Below the pieces are notes generated by a model. That model made no database searches. It had not been told where the DNA came from and saw nothing but the letters and a program-made list of their open reading frames with translations. A stretch of 15,369 bases of DNA from Saccoglossus kowalevskii (Eukaryota > Hemichordata > Enteropneusta > Harrimaniidae): the NCBI RefSeq assembly GCF_000003605.2, contig NW_003108590.1:161102-176470 (forward strand). The letters are read 5' to 3'. Below are positions 1 to 12,200 of this stretch, one piece after another; position 1 is the first letter of the stretch; every line of letters starts with the position of its first letter. The translations under genes and the position numbers were made by a program.

Positions 1-215
1 CTGCTACAAAAATAAGTAATTTTGACTACGGAATGTGAGCAAATTAAAGTATCTATAGACATGTGTATTTGAAAACTTGACATATTGACAGCAAGTCTTT
101 ATTAATTTTCATGTACAAGAACTATACCGAGTACCGGTATATGATATTATGTTTACTACGCTCTGTAATTATAAAAATTATACATTATATACTCATATTT
201 TCACTCTACATCCAG
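1..215 (+). other. Intron upstream of the first visible exon (partial)
   Basis: AT-rich sequence ending in a CAG acceptor at 213-215. It contains the palindrome TACCGGTA at 132-139. No S1/S2-like coding sequence is present, so the preceding exon of repeat 3 lies outside the window. Confidence 0.7.
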
Positions 216-299
216 GTACCTGAAGTTTCATACTGCCTTTTACAATGAAACTAATGTATTAGTGACACATCCACTGTCTACAGCTAAGCACTATCTAAA
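216..299 (+). CDS. CNGK: Visible exon 1: repeat 3, end of S2 and S2-S3 region
   Basis: The first base completes a codon begun upstream (phase 2 entry). The translation starts YLKFHTAFYNE and ends HYLK, with the last codon split by the donor at 300 (AA|GTAAGT). It aligns with IYIKFHVSF at the start of the 8436 exon of the last repeat, which fixes it as the end of S2 and the S2-S3 loop. Confidence 0.85.
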
Positions 300-3200
300 G
301 TAAGTCTGTTTCTTTTTTTTAATGCTGAGAATTTTTTTTTTATTTTTATCAGTCAGAAGTTTCTTTAGCTTTTTTTCCCATATCACACTGAGCTTTGCTT
401 CCTCCTTTTTTTTCTTACTTTCTATTAACACATTGCCTACTAAAAGACTCCACAGATTGCCGAAATGAATGGTATATATAGCAGGCAGATATGTCAAAGT
501 CTTGCTAGGAATTATAGATCAAATACTATTGGTACTGTAATGCTGTAAAATACAAATTTTGTGGTAATTTTTTCATTTGGTCCTACCTCAATTCTTAAAT
601 AAAAAGTATGGTATAGCTTTAACTATTATACTAACACAAATGATATTGCAAATAGTTTACATAAAAAAAAATTACAATTTTAAAAAATTAGTCGAGGTTG
701 TTTGAACGAATGTTACAGCATATATAGAGTCTTATTCAGTTTACTCTCTTTTTTTTTTCCAGAACCAATTTTATGTTTGATTTGGTTGCCTGTTTCCCTA
801 CAGAATTAATTGCTTTTGCAATATTAGGTTCATTCTCAGGTTTGTTGCATCTACATGTACTTTTATATTATTACAATGAATATATTACACTACCATTATT
901 TAGATGTCTTGAAATATTACAATTCCTATGCTGTAAATTCCCAAAGAAGATAATCTTGTTTTCTTTTTTCCGTATAATACTAATAATAACTTATTGGTTT
1001 TCAGGTTATGCTATACATGTATATGCTTTAGTAAGACTAAATAGAATTCTTGGTGTATATAGACTTGTAAGTACGCTACATTTTACTTTCATTTTGTGAA
1101 CTATATACAACCTGAGAATACTGCAATAACAAATTACCATTTTAATATAACAAAATTATAAAATTGAAGCTGATATCTTGGTGCATAAAACCACATATGC
1201 ATAATAACCAGAAATATAGCAACCCGCCTTCACACACAAAATTGACACTACCAGACTGTTGCATAGCAACTGGAGATCCTCAAACTAAATTATCGCATGG
1301 AAATATGTATCAATTGATTCCACAGATGTTACTACTATATATGTACTAACTTGGCATTGCCTTTGTTCTTGTCAACACAGCCACTGGCTTTCAACTTTTT
1401 AGAGTCTGGTGTAGAACATGAAACTGGTTTTATCAGGTTTGTTTTTTTCATCTACTCTGTATACTAAGGTCTACCATATTTGCTTTATTAGTAAGACATG
1501 CACATATGTCTGTGGTCATACATGTTACTGTTGGTTTACATACACTTCTGTTGGAGAATACTTTCTAAATGAGCAAATATGGTTATGAAATTCTGCAAAT
1601 TGTTGTGTTAGTTCAGATGTTGTCATAAGCCATAAATAGCTCTTTGGAAAAAAAGGTTGGCATAATAGCTTTATTCGATTATACATTCTGTAATTTGTGT
1701 CTTCTGTTTCGTTATAGAGAAGTGAAATTTTTATTTTATTTGCTGAAGTTCATTCACCTGTTGGCATGCCTGTGGTTCATCAATGCTTGTCCCCCAATCT
1801 TCTCAAGTAACCCAACTGTTGATGACTTATCAGGGCGAGTGAAAACACACTACCATATGTGCCTTAACGATTCATGGGCTTTGAAATATACAGACCATAA
1901 TATGAGTAAGTATTTACACGTCATATTCCATGAAATTGAATTTGATCAGAGCTTTGTGGAATGATTCATACTTTGTGTCGGGAATTGTGATTTACAACAT
2001 ATTTTCAGTACAGTAATCAAAATGTAAGCTTTTCACCACAAATTCACGAAATATCCCAAAAATTGGGACAAATATAGTCCAATATTTTGATTGAAAACTG
2101 GAAATTGTCTCCAAAATTACGGTTCATTTCCAGGAATAATGAAAAATATGAGAAAAAAAATGCAGAATAATTTGGAAGAGAAACCCAGGTGATAAAAAAG
2201 TTCAAAATATACCTGGTTATTTTACCATGCTGAAAAACTGGGTTTCCATATCTGAGCATGTACACTTGATATTAAATAGCGCCACCACAAGGTCAATCAG
2301 TCACAGATGAACAGTCAGTCCTCTTGCAAAACTCACTGAACTTGCATTTTCATGATGGCATTCATTCTCAATAACAAAACTGAGTGAGTGTTGATTGTCC
2401 TTCACAGCTGCTGAGAGTATAGCTGGTCAGTATATTGTTAGTCTGTATTGGGCCTCGGCTACAGCGGCATCTGTAGGCTATGGTGATATACATGCAAATA
2501 ATGTAGGAGAGGTGAGTACTGTGATTTTAACACTTTGAGCGTCAAAGTCTACTTTATCACCATTCAACAAATAAATTTGCTGAATTGTTTCCATAATTTT
2601 ACAAAAATGTTGATAAATTTCTGTATTTAATGAGAAATTATGTCCATTTGATTCAAAATTAACAAAAAATGATATAAAAATATGTACAAAAGTGACACTA
2701 AAATGTTGGTGGAATAAAATATGGAGTTCTAATACTAGTAGTTACAACTAATGAATGCACATAATTTTATTCATATAGTTTTTCTTAATTTGTTATCATC
2801 TCTAGCCAATTGAGAATAATAGAACAATCGCAGTTATGCAAATGTTAAACTTATTTGTACATGTGTTTTTTTTGTATTTACAGATGGTAATTGCTTTGCT
2901 GTCTATGATTATTGGTATTGTCTTCTTTGGTTACATCATTGCTAGTGTGGCTGCTAGTTTGGCTAATGCTGATGCTCAACGGGCCAGGTACCAAGAAAAA
3001 CTCACCAGTATAAGACGATTTTTGAAGGTAATATAAATAAACAAGTTTTTTTTGTGTTCAATATCAGATCTAGTTGATTATTGCATTCGATACGTGACAG
3101 TACATGTGTATAGCCTGCAGGAAATAAATGATATACTTTTTTTGACAGGACCAAGATGTAGACCTTGCTCTGCAGCGTCGTGTGATTGGATTTTATCAGT

Positions 3201-6200
3201 ATCTTTGGATGAGAACCAAAGGAGTTGATCCCGATTCGTTGTTTGATGGACTTCCACTGTCACTCAAAGCAGATGTCACCCTCAGTCTGTATCGGGAAAT
3301 TATAAACAAGGTATTTTATTACTTATGGGATAAAAATTTCATAGACAAGTGCTATCCATTGTATAGGTCACAGATCAAAATGCCACACTTGTATATTCTT
3401 ATTTCAGGTACCATTGTTCCAGGATACAGAAATAGGTTTTCAAAAAATGTTGTCCATGTGTATCAAACCTACCCTCTACCTTGGAGGAGAATACATTGTA
3501 AAGAAACATGACATTGGAAGTGAGGTATGCAAATTATGTAACTTTTTTTTTCATATATGTATTTACTTGTAAAGAAATATGACAAGCCCACTGAATATGT
3601 TTAATGTGTTAATTTTGTCTATGTATAGATGTTCTTTATTCACCGTGGAATTGTTGAGGTGGTCTCTGAAGATGGAGCTATAGTTTTTGATACTATGCAA
3701 GGCGGTAGATTCTTTGGTGAAATCAGTTTAGTGTTTAGCGTACCAAGGACAGCTTCTATCAGGTGAGCTGACCACTTTTTGCCTTGCCAATCATACAATG
3801 TTAGTGGTGTTGAATAATAAAAATATAATGATCAAATGGTTTTCTATTTTTTATTTAATTTTTGGTAATATGTTGATCCCTGGTGTTATCTTATGACTGT
3901 AGTGTTATTTTTCAATCTAAGCACACGAAGCGCAACTCCCAATCCCCAGACAACATCTATTTTCTGCATCCTTGCCAGTTTTGGCAAGTTTTTTTGCCAG
4001 TTTTTGTTTAATGCATATAGGTATTGACAACAAAATAATACTTTTTTACTTAACAATATTTCACTTGTTTTTGACAAAGAAGGAATGCTAAAAGTGTTGT
4101 TGGCAAGATGATGTATTATTTCCTATGATTATTCTCTAACAGTCTTGGATGATTCAATTCCCTAATGTCATGTTTTGAATTTTTGCCACCTGCAGTATTT
4201 CAGAGCAGTGAAGCAGATAATTCAAATTCAAATACACATTCAAATGGGAAACAAAAACATTCTTAAATATTTGCTGAAAAGCATTGAAATATAAATATTT
4301 ATTTTATTTCCCACAATTCCAGTGTATTCAGACTATCAAATATTTCACATAATAATCCCAACCCCTCTATGAATTTTGTCAAAGTACATATTCTTCTTAC
4401 AGCAAGTCTGAGAATTAAGCCAATTTGCTCACTAATTCACTGACACTTCACTTCAATTCACTTCACTTTGGTTTTAACTAAAGCAGATGATCTACAACTC
4501 AAATATTACTTTTCATTCTATTACCAAGTGAGCAATTTTGCTAACTTGCTGCCCCAATACTTCTGAGACGTTCTTTTCATGCGTTATCAGTTAATTCGTA
4601 TCTGACAAAAAATGACATAAAATTGTATTTTTAATTTTTCAGGGCACAAAACAATTGTGATTTGTTTGTTTTGACAAAAGAAGACCTGGATCGTGTACTG
4701 ACTCACTATCCCATCATCAAGGAACAAATCTATAAAACAGCTGAGGAAAGAATCAATGCTGTGAGAAAACGTAGCAAACAGGCAGTCACTCCCCAGCCTG
4801 TAAGTTGTGTTTTCATTCATGCATCATTTAGATTTAACCTTGACTTTTAATATCTTGAGTCAGAAATGTAAATGAGAAAAATTTGTATTTAATTAAAATA
4901 TTTGTACAGTGAAATTATTCTTCCTTTAATAACTCATAAGATGTTTTAGTCTTGAATGATTGAAATTTTGATATATGAATATTTATAAAGCAGTTATAAA
5001 AATGCCCCTTTTGACCATTTTTCATGACATTCTGGAATCTTGTATCTTGAAAAATTGTACGATGACCCAAATTTCTTTTCTCATTTTTAGCTCCGCTGTC
5101 AACTTTGTCGAGCGGAGCTTATCATATGAGTGATTGTCCGTCGTCACCCGTGTCAATGTTTTACTTTTTTGACTTCTTCTTGAAAACTACAAGCCTGAAT
5201 GCTTTGATACTTGGTGTATATGTATTTTGGGTAGACCTCTCTCAGATTTGTTCATTTCATGATGATATCTTCAATTCTCTAATTTTGGTGAATATTTTTG
5301 TCATTTTTGGTAAAAAATGATATTTTCGACTTCTTGTTGAAAACCGCAAGTCCAATTGCTTTGATATTGCGTATATAGGTATTACATGTGGACCTCTCTC
5401 AGATTTGTTCATTTTGTAATGATATCTTTAATTCTCTAATTTTGGTGAATATTTTTGTCATTTTTGGTAAAAAATGATATTTTCGACTTCTTGTTGAAAA
5501 CCGCAAGTCCAATTGCTTTGATATTACGTATATAGGTATTACATGTGGACCTCTCTCAGATTTGTTCATTTTGTAATGATATCTTTAATTCTCTAATTTT
5601 GGTGAATATTTTTGTCATTTTTGGTAAAAAATGATATTTTTGACTTCTTGTTGAAAACCGCAAGTCCAATTGCTTTGATATTACATATATAGGTACTACC
5701 GGTACATGTGGTTCTAACTCAGATTTGTTCATTTCATGATGATATCTTTAATTCTCTAATTTTGATGAATATTTTTGTAATTTTTGGTAAAAAGTGATAT
5801 TTTTCCACATCTTGTTGAAAACCGCAAGTCTGATTGTTTTGATACTATACATATTGTTCCTTTTTTAATGATACTTTCTGTTCTTTAATTGAAATGTGAA
5901 TTGCTAACAGCGGAGCTATCTCAGCCAAGAGGCTGCTTGTTGGGTATCCTGATGGAGGTATATATTAGGTGTGAAAAACATGGTGGGTCAAAACAGAGTG
6001 CAGAGCGTACTTTCTGAAAGGGACAGTGTGTGAATCAGAAAACAATAGAGTACAGACTAAACTAACTGTGGAGTACAGAAAACATGAACCCCCAAAAAAT
6101 TAAAAAAAAGTTAATTAATTCATAATTATAAGGTTCTACTGTTCCCTTATAAAATATGTGCCCTAAGGAAAAATTAATAATGAATGTGATGCGAAATAAG

Positions 6201-9200
6201 ACAGGCTTGTTCACATAATTAAAGTACTGGATTATTGGTATATTTGTTTTACATACAGACAGAATTCGAGAGATTAACTTTTCTTTATACATTATGTGTG
6301 CTTTTTTTCCTGTCAGGCAAAACCATCTGCATCTGCTAGTAAGCAGGAAAAAATTGATGAAAAGCCAGAAGATGACAACAAAAATGTAAAGACTAATGAC
6401 AAAAAAGATGCTAAGAACGGCCAGCCATCTGGTGCAGGTGGCCCCGGTAAGTGTGTGCTTCATTGTCAACTTTATTTGATGCATATAAACCACTTTCGGT
6501 CGAGAGGAATTGAAATGATTACATGAAATAGGACACAATAAATCAAAACATTGTTAGAATAATTTGAAGCAGAGTTTTCTGAAAAAGAGAAATATATTAA
6601 TGAAGAAATAAATTTGCCTTAGGTGGATGCATATATCATCATATACTACCGGTAGTGCATATGAATATTCACAATCAATTCATTATATGCTTTGTATTGC
6701 CTGGCCTCGGAACGCTATGGGAAGTGCACCCTCACTTCAGGGCAATAATTTCCTGTATCACGCCCGGGCTAGCGCGCCCAGCTTTCATAATTCAAAACAA
6801 AATGCGTCATTCTAAATGTTGTGTGTTTAGGATCACGCCGTGGTAAAAATGTAATTATACCTATAATGTATATAATTAAATCTTTATAGACTGAATCAGC
6901 TGTTGCTGCCTTCAGTGCAAGTTTCTGCCGTACGACCTCAGGCCACAAAAGCCGTATCTACATGTAGCCCATAAAAAATAGTTTTAAAACATTCTTCATA
7001 GTGATTTTGTGTTGTTGTGTTTATTTTCCTGTCCATTGGTGGGTAAATTGTGTTGCTTAAGGTAGAATCCTACTCATGAATTTAAAAACCCAGAATTTAT
7101 TCATTTTGCAATAAATTGTACTCCAAGGCAATATAAGGATATTGACCTTTAAAAAGTTGGGGGTCACCAGTTTTTTTTTCGAAAAATTGATGGTTGTATT
7201 TTAGTGGAAAGTTGCCATTTTGACACTATTATAACACTTTTACCACAGGTTCCTACGGCAGAGATATTATGCAATATCTCACAATCTAGCCTGGTGACAT
7301 AGGCTGAAAAAATAATATATTGTTAATGATGGGGTACTTGTTGTTCTGAATTATTTAAAAAATCTGGGATTTAAAAAGTGTCAAAAAATACAATTTTCCT
7401 TTAACAGTGTGTTCTATGGAATTGTTCTAAAAATAGCAATTTTCAAGAAATATTAGAACACGTTTCTCAAAAAGCATAACTATGAAACACAAAAATAATG
7501 CTACTTCATTGTACTATACGACATTTGCTTCATTATTGTACATAATAAACTAATGAACATTGTCATGTGATTTATGACCAATTTTGTCAAAAATTATGAC
7601 TAGGCTTCTTCTATCTTAAATATTTGATTTATATATAACATTTTTTTTTAGCAGTTTTTATTAGTTTTTTGCTATCAACTATTTAATTATAATACTACTT
7701 AAACTTAGATAAGTTTATCACACAACACAATATTTAATTGTTTTTGTATAAACAAAACTTGATAGTTGCCATAAATATTTGCTGAGAATAAATGTAAATT
7801 ATGTTATCTGTTCCTAGGACCTTCAGGCAGTGGAATCATAGATGAATTGACTATTGATCTGGAATCAGACATACTTCGTGAGCCAAATTACTGTAGTAGC
7901 ATGTGTTCCAAGGAGAAGTTCCAGTCATGTCTGACTATTATAAGGAAAGCAAACAGTTTTGTGTTGGATCCAGATAGTCGTTTTGTGCGCTACCTCAAAT
8001 ATGTTTCATGCGTACTTGGATTTGTCACTTCCTGGACTATCATTTATGAGGTGAGAAGTGGTACTTTTGTCTGCAATATTTGAATGTGAAAAAAAAACAA
8101 TATGCTGATATAATTTTATTTTCAGTGGATTTTGAGAATGTAAAATTAGTAAAACTTTTAACCATAAAATTTGCGATGCGATTACTTTGAGACAGAAATT
8201 AATTATTAAATATTTATTTCTCTGTCTTTGCAGGCTGCTTTTCAACATCATAATATTGGTATAATAATTTTTAGTTACATCTGTGAAGCGATTTTCTGGT
8301 TTGAGGTGAGTTTATACGAAGACAAAAACTCTTTAAATTTGGTCATCCTCTTCTTTGTGTGACATATATAAATATTTCTATACAATTTGATTGTTAATAT
8401 TATTTTTTCATTGCCTGATAACTCATATTTTTCAGATCTACATCAAGTTCCATGTTAGTTTCAGTGACAAGTATGCAGAGCTGGAAAAAGATTTTGTGAA
8501 AGTGTACAACCATTATTTTAGATCAACCAACGGTTTTGTAGTGGACGTGGTAGCAGCACTTCCCATCGATATCTTTGCTCTGTGTGGTGGTACCGTACAG
8601 TCCAAGTATATGGCACTCTCACTGCTAAGACTTATACATTTACTCAGACTTGTACGGGTTTCACAGTTTTTTTCATCTTGGGAGAAAGAATTAGACATAA
8701 AGTGAGTGTATAATTTTGTTATTGTTTTTTTTTTTTTCTCTATTAGACACACATCTGCTATAAAAATGCACACAAACCCAAAATTGCATTTATTATATAC
8801 AGGGTGAAAAACTTATTACTTATTAAAAACTACTTATTTTGGCCCTAGGCGACTAATAGAGCAAATACTGTATATTGCTATCAGTTTGTCTTGTCATCGA
8901 TTCATCCAACATCAAAACCATTATATTAAAAGTAATGTTATATGAAAACTATGTTGGATTGTTCATATTGATGTGCGATATTTCTGAAATTTTATAACCA
9001 GGCTAGCAAACATTTGATACTTTTTAAATTGTTCGTTTGTAATATATTCTGCACTTTGATTGCATAATTTTTAGCCTCTGTCGCAGAGCACAGCCTGAGA
9101 TTGGGGTTCACGTTCATAGATTTGGTTTTGTCTGTCCATCCGTCTGTATACGTCACATCAAACATGTGCCTGTGAAACAGATGATCCAATTTGAACAAAA

Positions 9201-12200
9201 TTTTTGGACAAATTGTTCAGTGTAACGTGCATCAGCTCAGCAGGTCTATTATGATTCATGCACATTTCAGGGTATTTTTTGGGTAAAAAAGATGAGTGCA
9301 TAAAAAGTGAATTCAATTTCATTTGATATTATACAAGGGCTATGACATGTTACAGCTTGTAATTTATAGTAAGAGGTTTCAAAAATTATTTATTTTCCTG
9401 GTTTGGTCTTTGTGATATGAAAAAACAAAAGTTGGATTTTAAAAACCAAATAATGTTGCCACGTATGGGTGGATTTACAACAGAATCTGAATCCTTAAAT
9501 TCTTTGTCTGTGCCAAAATAAATGTGTAATTGAAAACTAGAAATATAATTTATGTTTAACTGCTTTTTCTTTTCTTTTTCCTCCAGTGTACTTTCTGTTC
9601 GGTTGTGTAAATTTCTGGTAGAGCTCTTTTTGTTGATTCATTTATTTGCCAGTATCTGGTATGTTATAGCTTGCCCACTAGGCAACTGCATGGCTGGCAC
9701 ATGGGCTGATCATGAAGGTAGGTTTACTGTATGTTGTGAAATGAAGCGGTTTGATGCCATTTACTGTTATTATATCATGCATGATATGATTATCACCAGA
9801 TATCATTGATGAGATGCATTGTATTTAGATATGAAGGCTTCAAGTTATTCAACCAGTGAAATTATTACAAAACTGTGATAAAAATGACAATGTCTTTATC
9901 TTTTCACATACTGTGCATAAAATAAAATAAGTTTACCATACTCTACATGATATTATCGTTATTGTGAATGAATACGCGCCATGGTCATGTGATATTATGA
10001 AGTTATTACAAGGATACTATACAGATTGTAAAGCCGATGTATTGAGTGTCAAGTAGTTCATAAAATTTTGTGATATTTTAACTGAATATTATGTGTATCC
10101 TGCTGATACATGTATGAAGCCCAGACCGGGCAAGGTTGTGATAATTATGGAAATGTTGCCTTATTGTGCCATATATGGATTGGTACTGCCTAATAAGGTA
10201 AAAGATCTCAAACCACGATCCATAATATAAAATTACAGCATATTGACAGATGCACATTCACTGTTTTTGTTGTAGGTAATATAAATACTAGTATAATGAA
10301 ACAGTATTGTGACTGTATATATTGGTGTGTAGCCACCATGACATCTACGGGATATGGTGATTTACATGCGTATACTATTGGAGAAATGGGTGAGTATAGT
10401 AATATGTAAATTTCATTTCAAGTCATATACTGAGAAGCTTATTTTTAAGTGTATCTTAATAAAGTTATGCTATGTACTGGATTAATTTAAAGCGTGCAAA
10501 CAAGCGTCTACCCTTGAGACTTTGTGTTTTTAGTGTGTGTTGTTATCGTCGCTTGGGACTCAATTCCTGCACATGCGCAGGTGACGACCCTCCCCTTTAA
10601 CCAGTTCCCTCTTTTCATCAAAAATTCACAAAATAGTCCTGTATATAGTCTGCACTTTCCTTCAGAAGATCAGAACAAAAATAGAAAATTCTTTTAATAA
10701 AAACTGAAAACTAACTCAAATTTAGTCTGTTGGCCCCAAAATCAGGTTTCATTTCCAGAAACAACGAAAAATATAAGAAAACAGTTCAGACAAATTTGGG
10801 CAAGAAAGTCTGGTGGTGAAACAGTTAAATGTAACAGAAAATGTTAATATTTACATGCATATATCAAATGATTATTCTTGGTTGTTTCTGTGTTATTCTT
10901 TCAGTATTTGCTAGCTTTGTTATGATTGTTGGTCAACTTATCTTTGGTTTTATCCTTGGTAATATTGCTTCCACATTGGCCAATGCTGATTCCAATAGAG
11001 TGTCCTTTGAAGAACACCTCACTGCTATCAAGGTAATGAGTGATACATTGATTTAAACATTAGTCACATTATTTGATTTTGCTCTTCGATGCATAGAGTG
11101 TGAAAATAATTATTGCTGAGAAAATCTAGATTTTTGACTACTGTGTTCATTTGTGGTAAAGTGGGAAATTTGTACCGTGACTCACATAATTTTATAAACA
11201 GAATAATTGTGAATCTTAGCAATAGACAAGTTTTGAATGCAGTCGTTACCTCAGAAACTTGGGCGCTGTGGAGTAAAAATTTTCTAATGTTTTTCTGTTT
11301 CTGATTTTGCCACATAAATGTTTAATAGCTCATCAGAATGCCTAGAACCAGGGTAACCATTAAACAAATTGCAAGCTAGAAGGAGATGCAATAATCAGAT
11401 ATGATGAAACACAAATGCACAACTCCCCAAGTTTTCAAAGATGAATTTAGATTTTAATTTTTTTTAACGACAACATTTAAAACATACCGAGGTATGCATT
11501 TTTCCAGACAAAAATTCTAATCTTCTTAAAGGGGAGACTGTCATCAATTGAACTATTACCAAGGACTACTATTATAATAGTAACTTACATATAGCGATTG
11601 TCGTTATATCTAATGTTAACAAAGGACATTTTTAAATATGGTGTAAATACTTTGAAACACTTAAATTTCTCAAAAGACCAATATGTGAGTCGGAGAAAAC
11701 TTTTGCAAAAAATGTTCTTCATGAACTCCATCAAATTGTGAAAAATTCGAAAAGTAGTCTGGATGTAGATGTAGTGTTACATAGTTTACCCAAAAAAGGG
11801 AAATTTTGAACATTAGACTGAGTACAAATTGTTTTAGGTGTTATATAATATGATAATACTTGTTGTGTTTCATTCTTTCCCTAATTTCTTAGTTTTTTTC
11901 ATTGATTGTTCGCAGGACATGATGAAAGATCAAGGTCTAACCAGTAAACTACAGAAAAGAGTTGTCAATTACTATGACTACCTCTGGATGAGAAATAAGT
12001 ATGATACATTTCTGATAATATTACTTACCAGTATGAATTGTTATATTTCTACATAGTGCCTATTGTGCATTATACACCACTACATTAGTGACCATAGCTA
12101 GCATACATATATCGGGTAATGACCATTTTCTCAATTCTAGGGGTGTTGATGCAAGAGGCCTATTTAAAGATGCTCCATCCTGCATGCATGCTGAGATCTG

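Larger units (their letters stand above)
4800..6316 (+). other. Intron 11 (longest visible intron)
   Basis: 1517 bp between the CNBD of repeat 3 and the charged linker exon. More than half is an inserted repeat element (5088-5918). No channel-like coding sequence was found in it, though a small linker exon could escape notice. Confidence 0.75.

Noticed and set aside
773-1099. A single 108-codon coding block covering S3 and S4
   Set aside because: The middle 55-59 codons have no place between S3 and S4 in this family, and a plausible GT-AG intron with a branch-point-like sequence removes them in frame. Kept only as a possible retained-intron isoform.
5105-5320. Short ORF of 71 codons in the long intron
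   Set aside because: It lies entirely in the tandem-repeat element and is interrupted by stops in the next repeat copies.
5171-5895. CRISPR-like regular repeat
   Set aside because: The whole 157-bp unit is repeated with no unique spacers, and the setting is a eukaryotic intron.
6062-6538. 158-codon antisense ORF with hydrophobic stretches
   Set aside because: It overlaps the Lys/Asp-rich linker exon on the other strand, whose complement naturally gives Phe/Leu/Ile-rich sequence. No recognisable domain, and the + strand exon has good splice sites and matching phases.
6655-6846. Tandem short ORFs around the GC-richer patch
   Set aside because: Overlapping frames with no family resemblance and no splice sites that match the phases of the flanking exons.
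6690-6850. SINE or tRNA-derived element
   Set aside because: I could not find convincing A-box and B-box promoter motifs or a poly-A tail.
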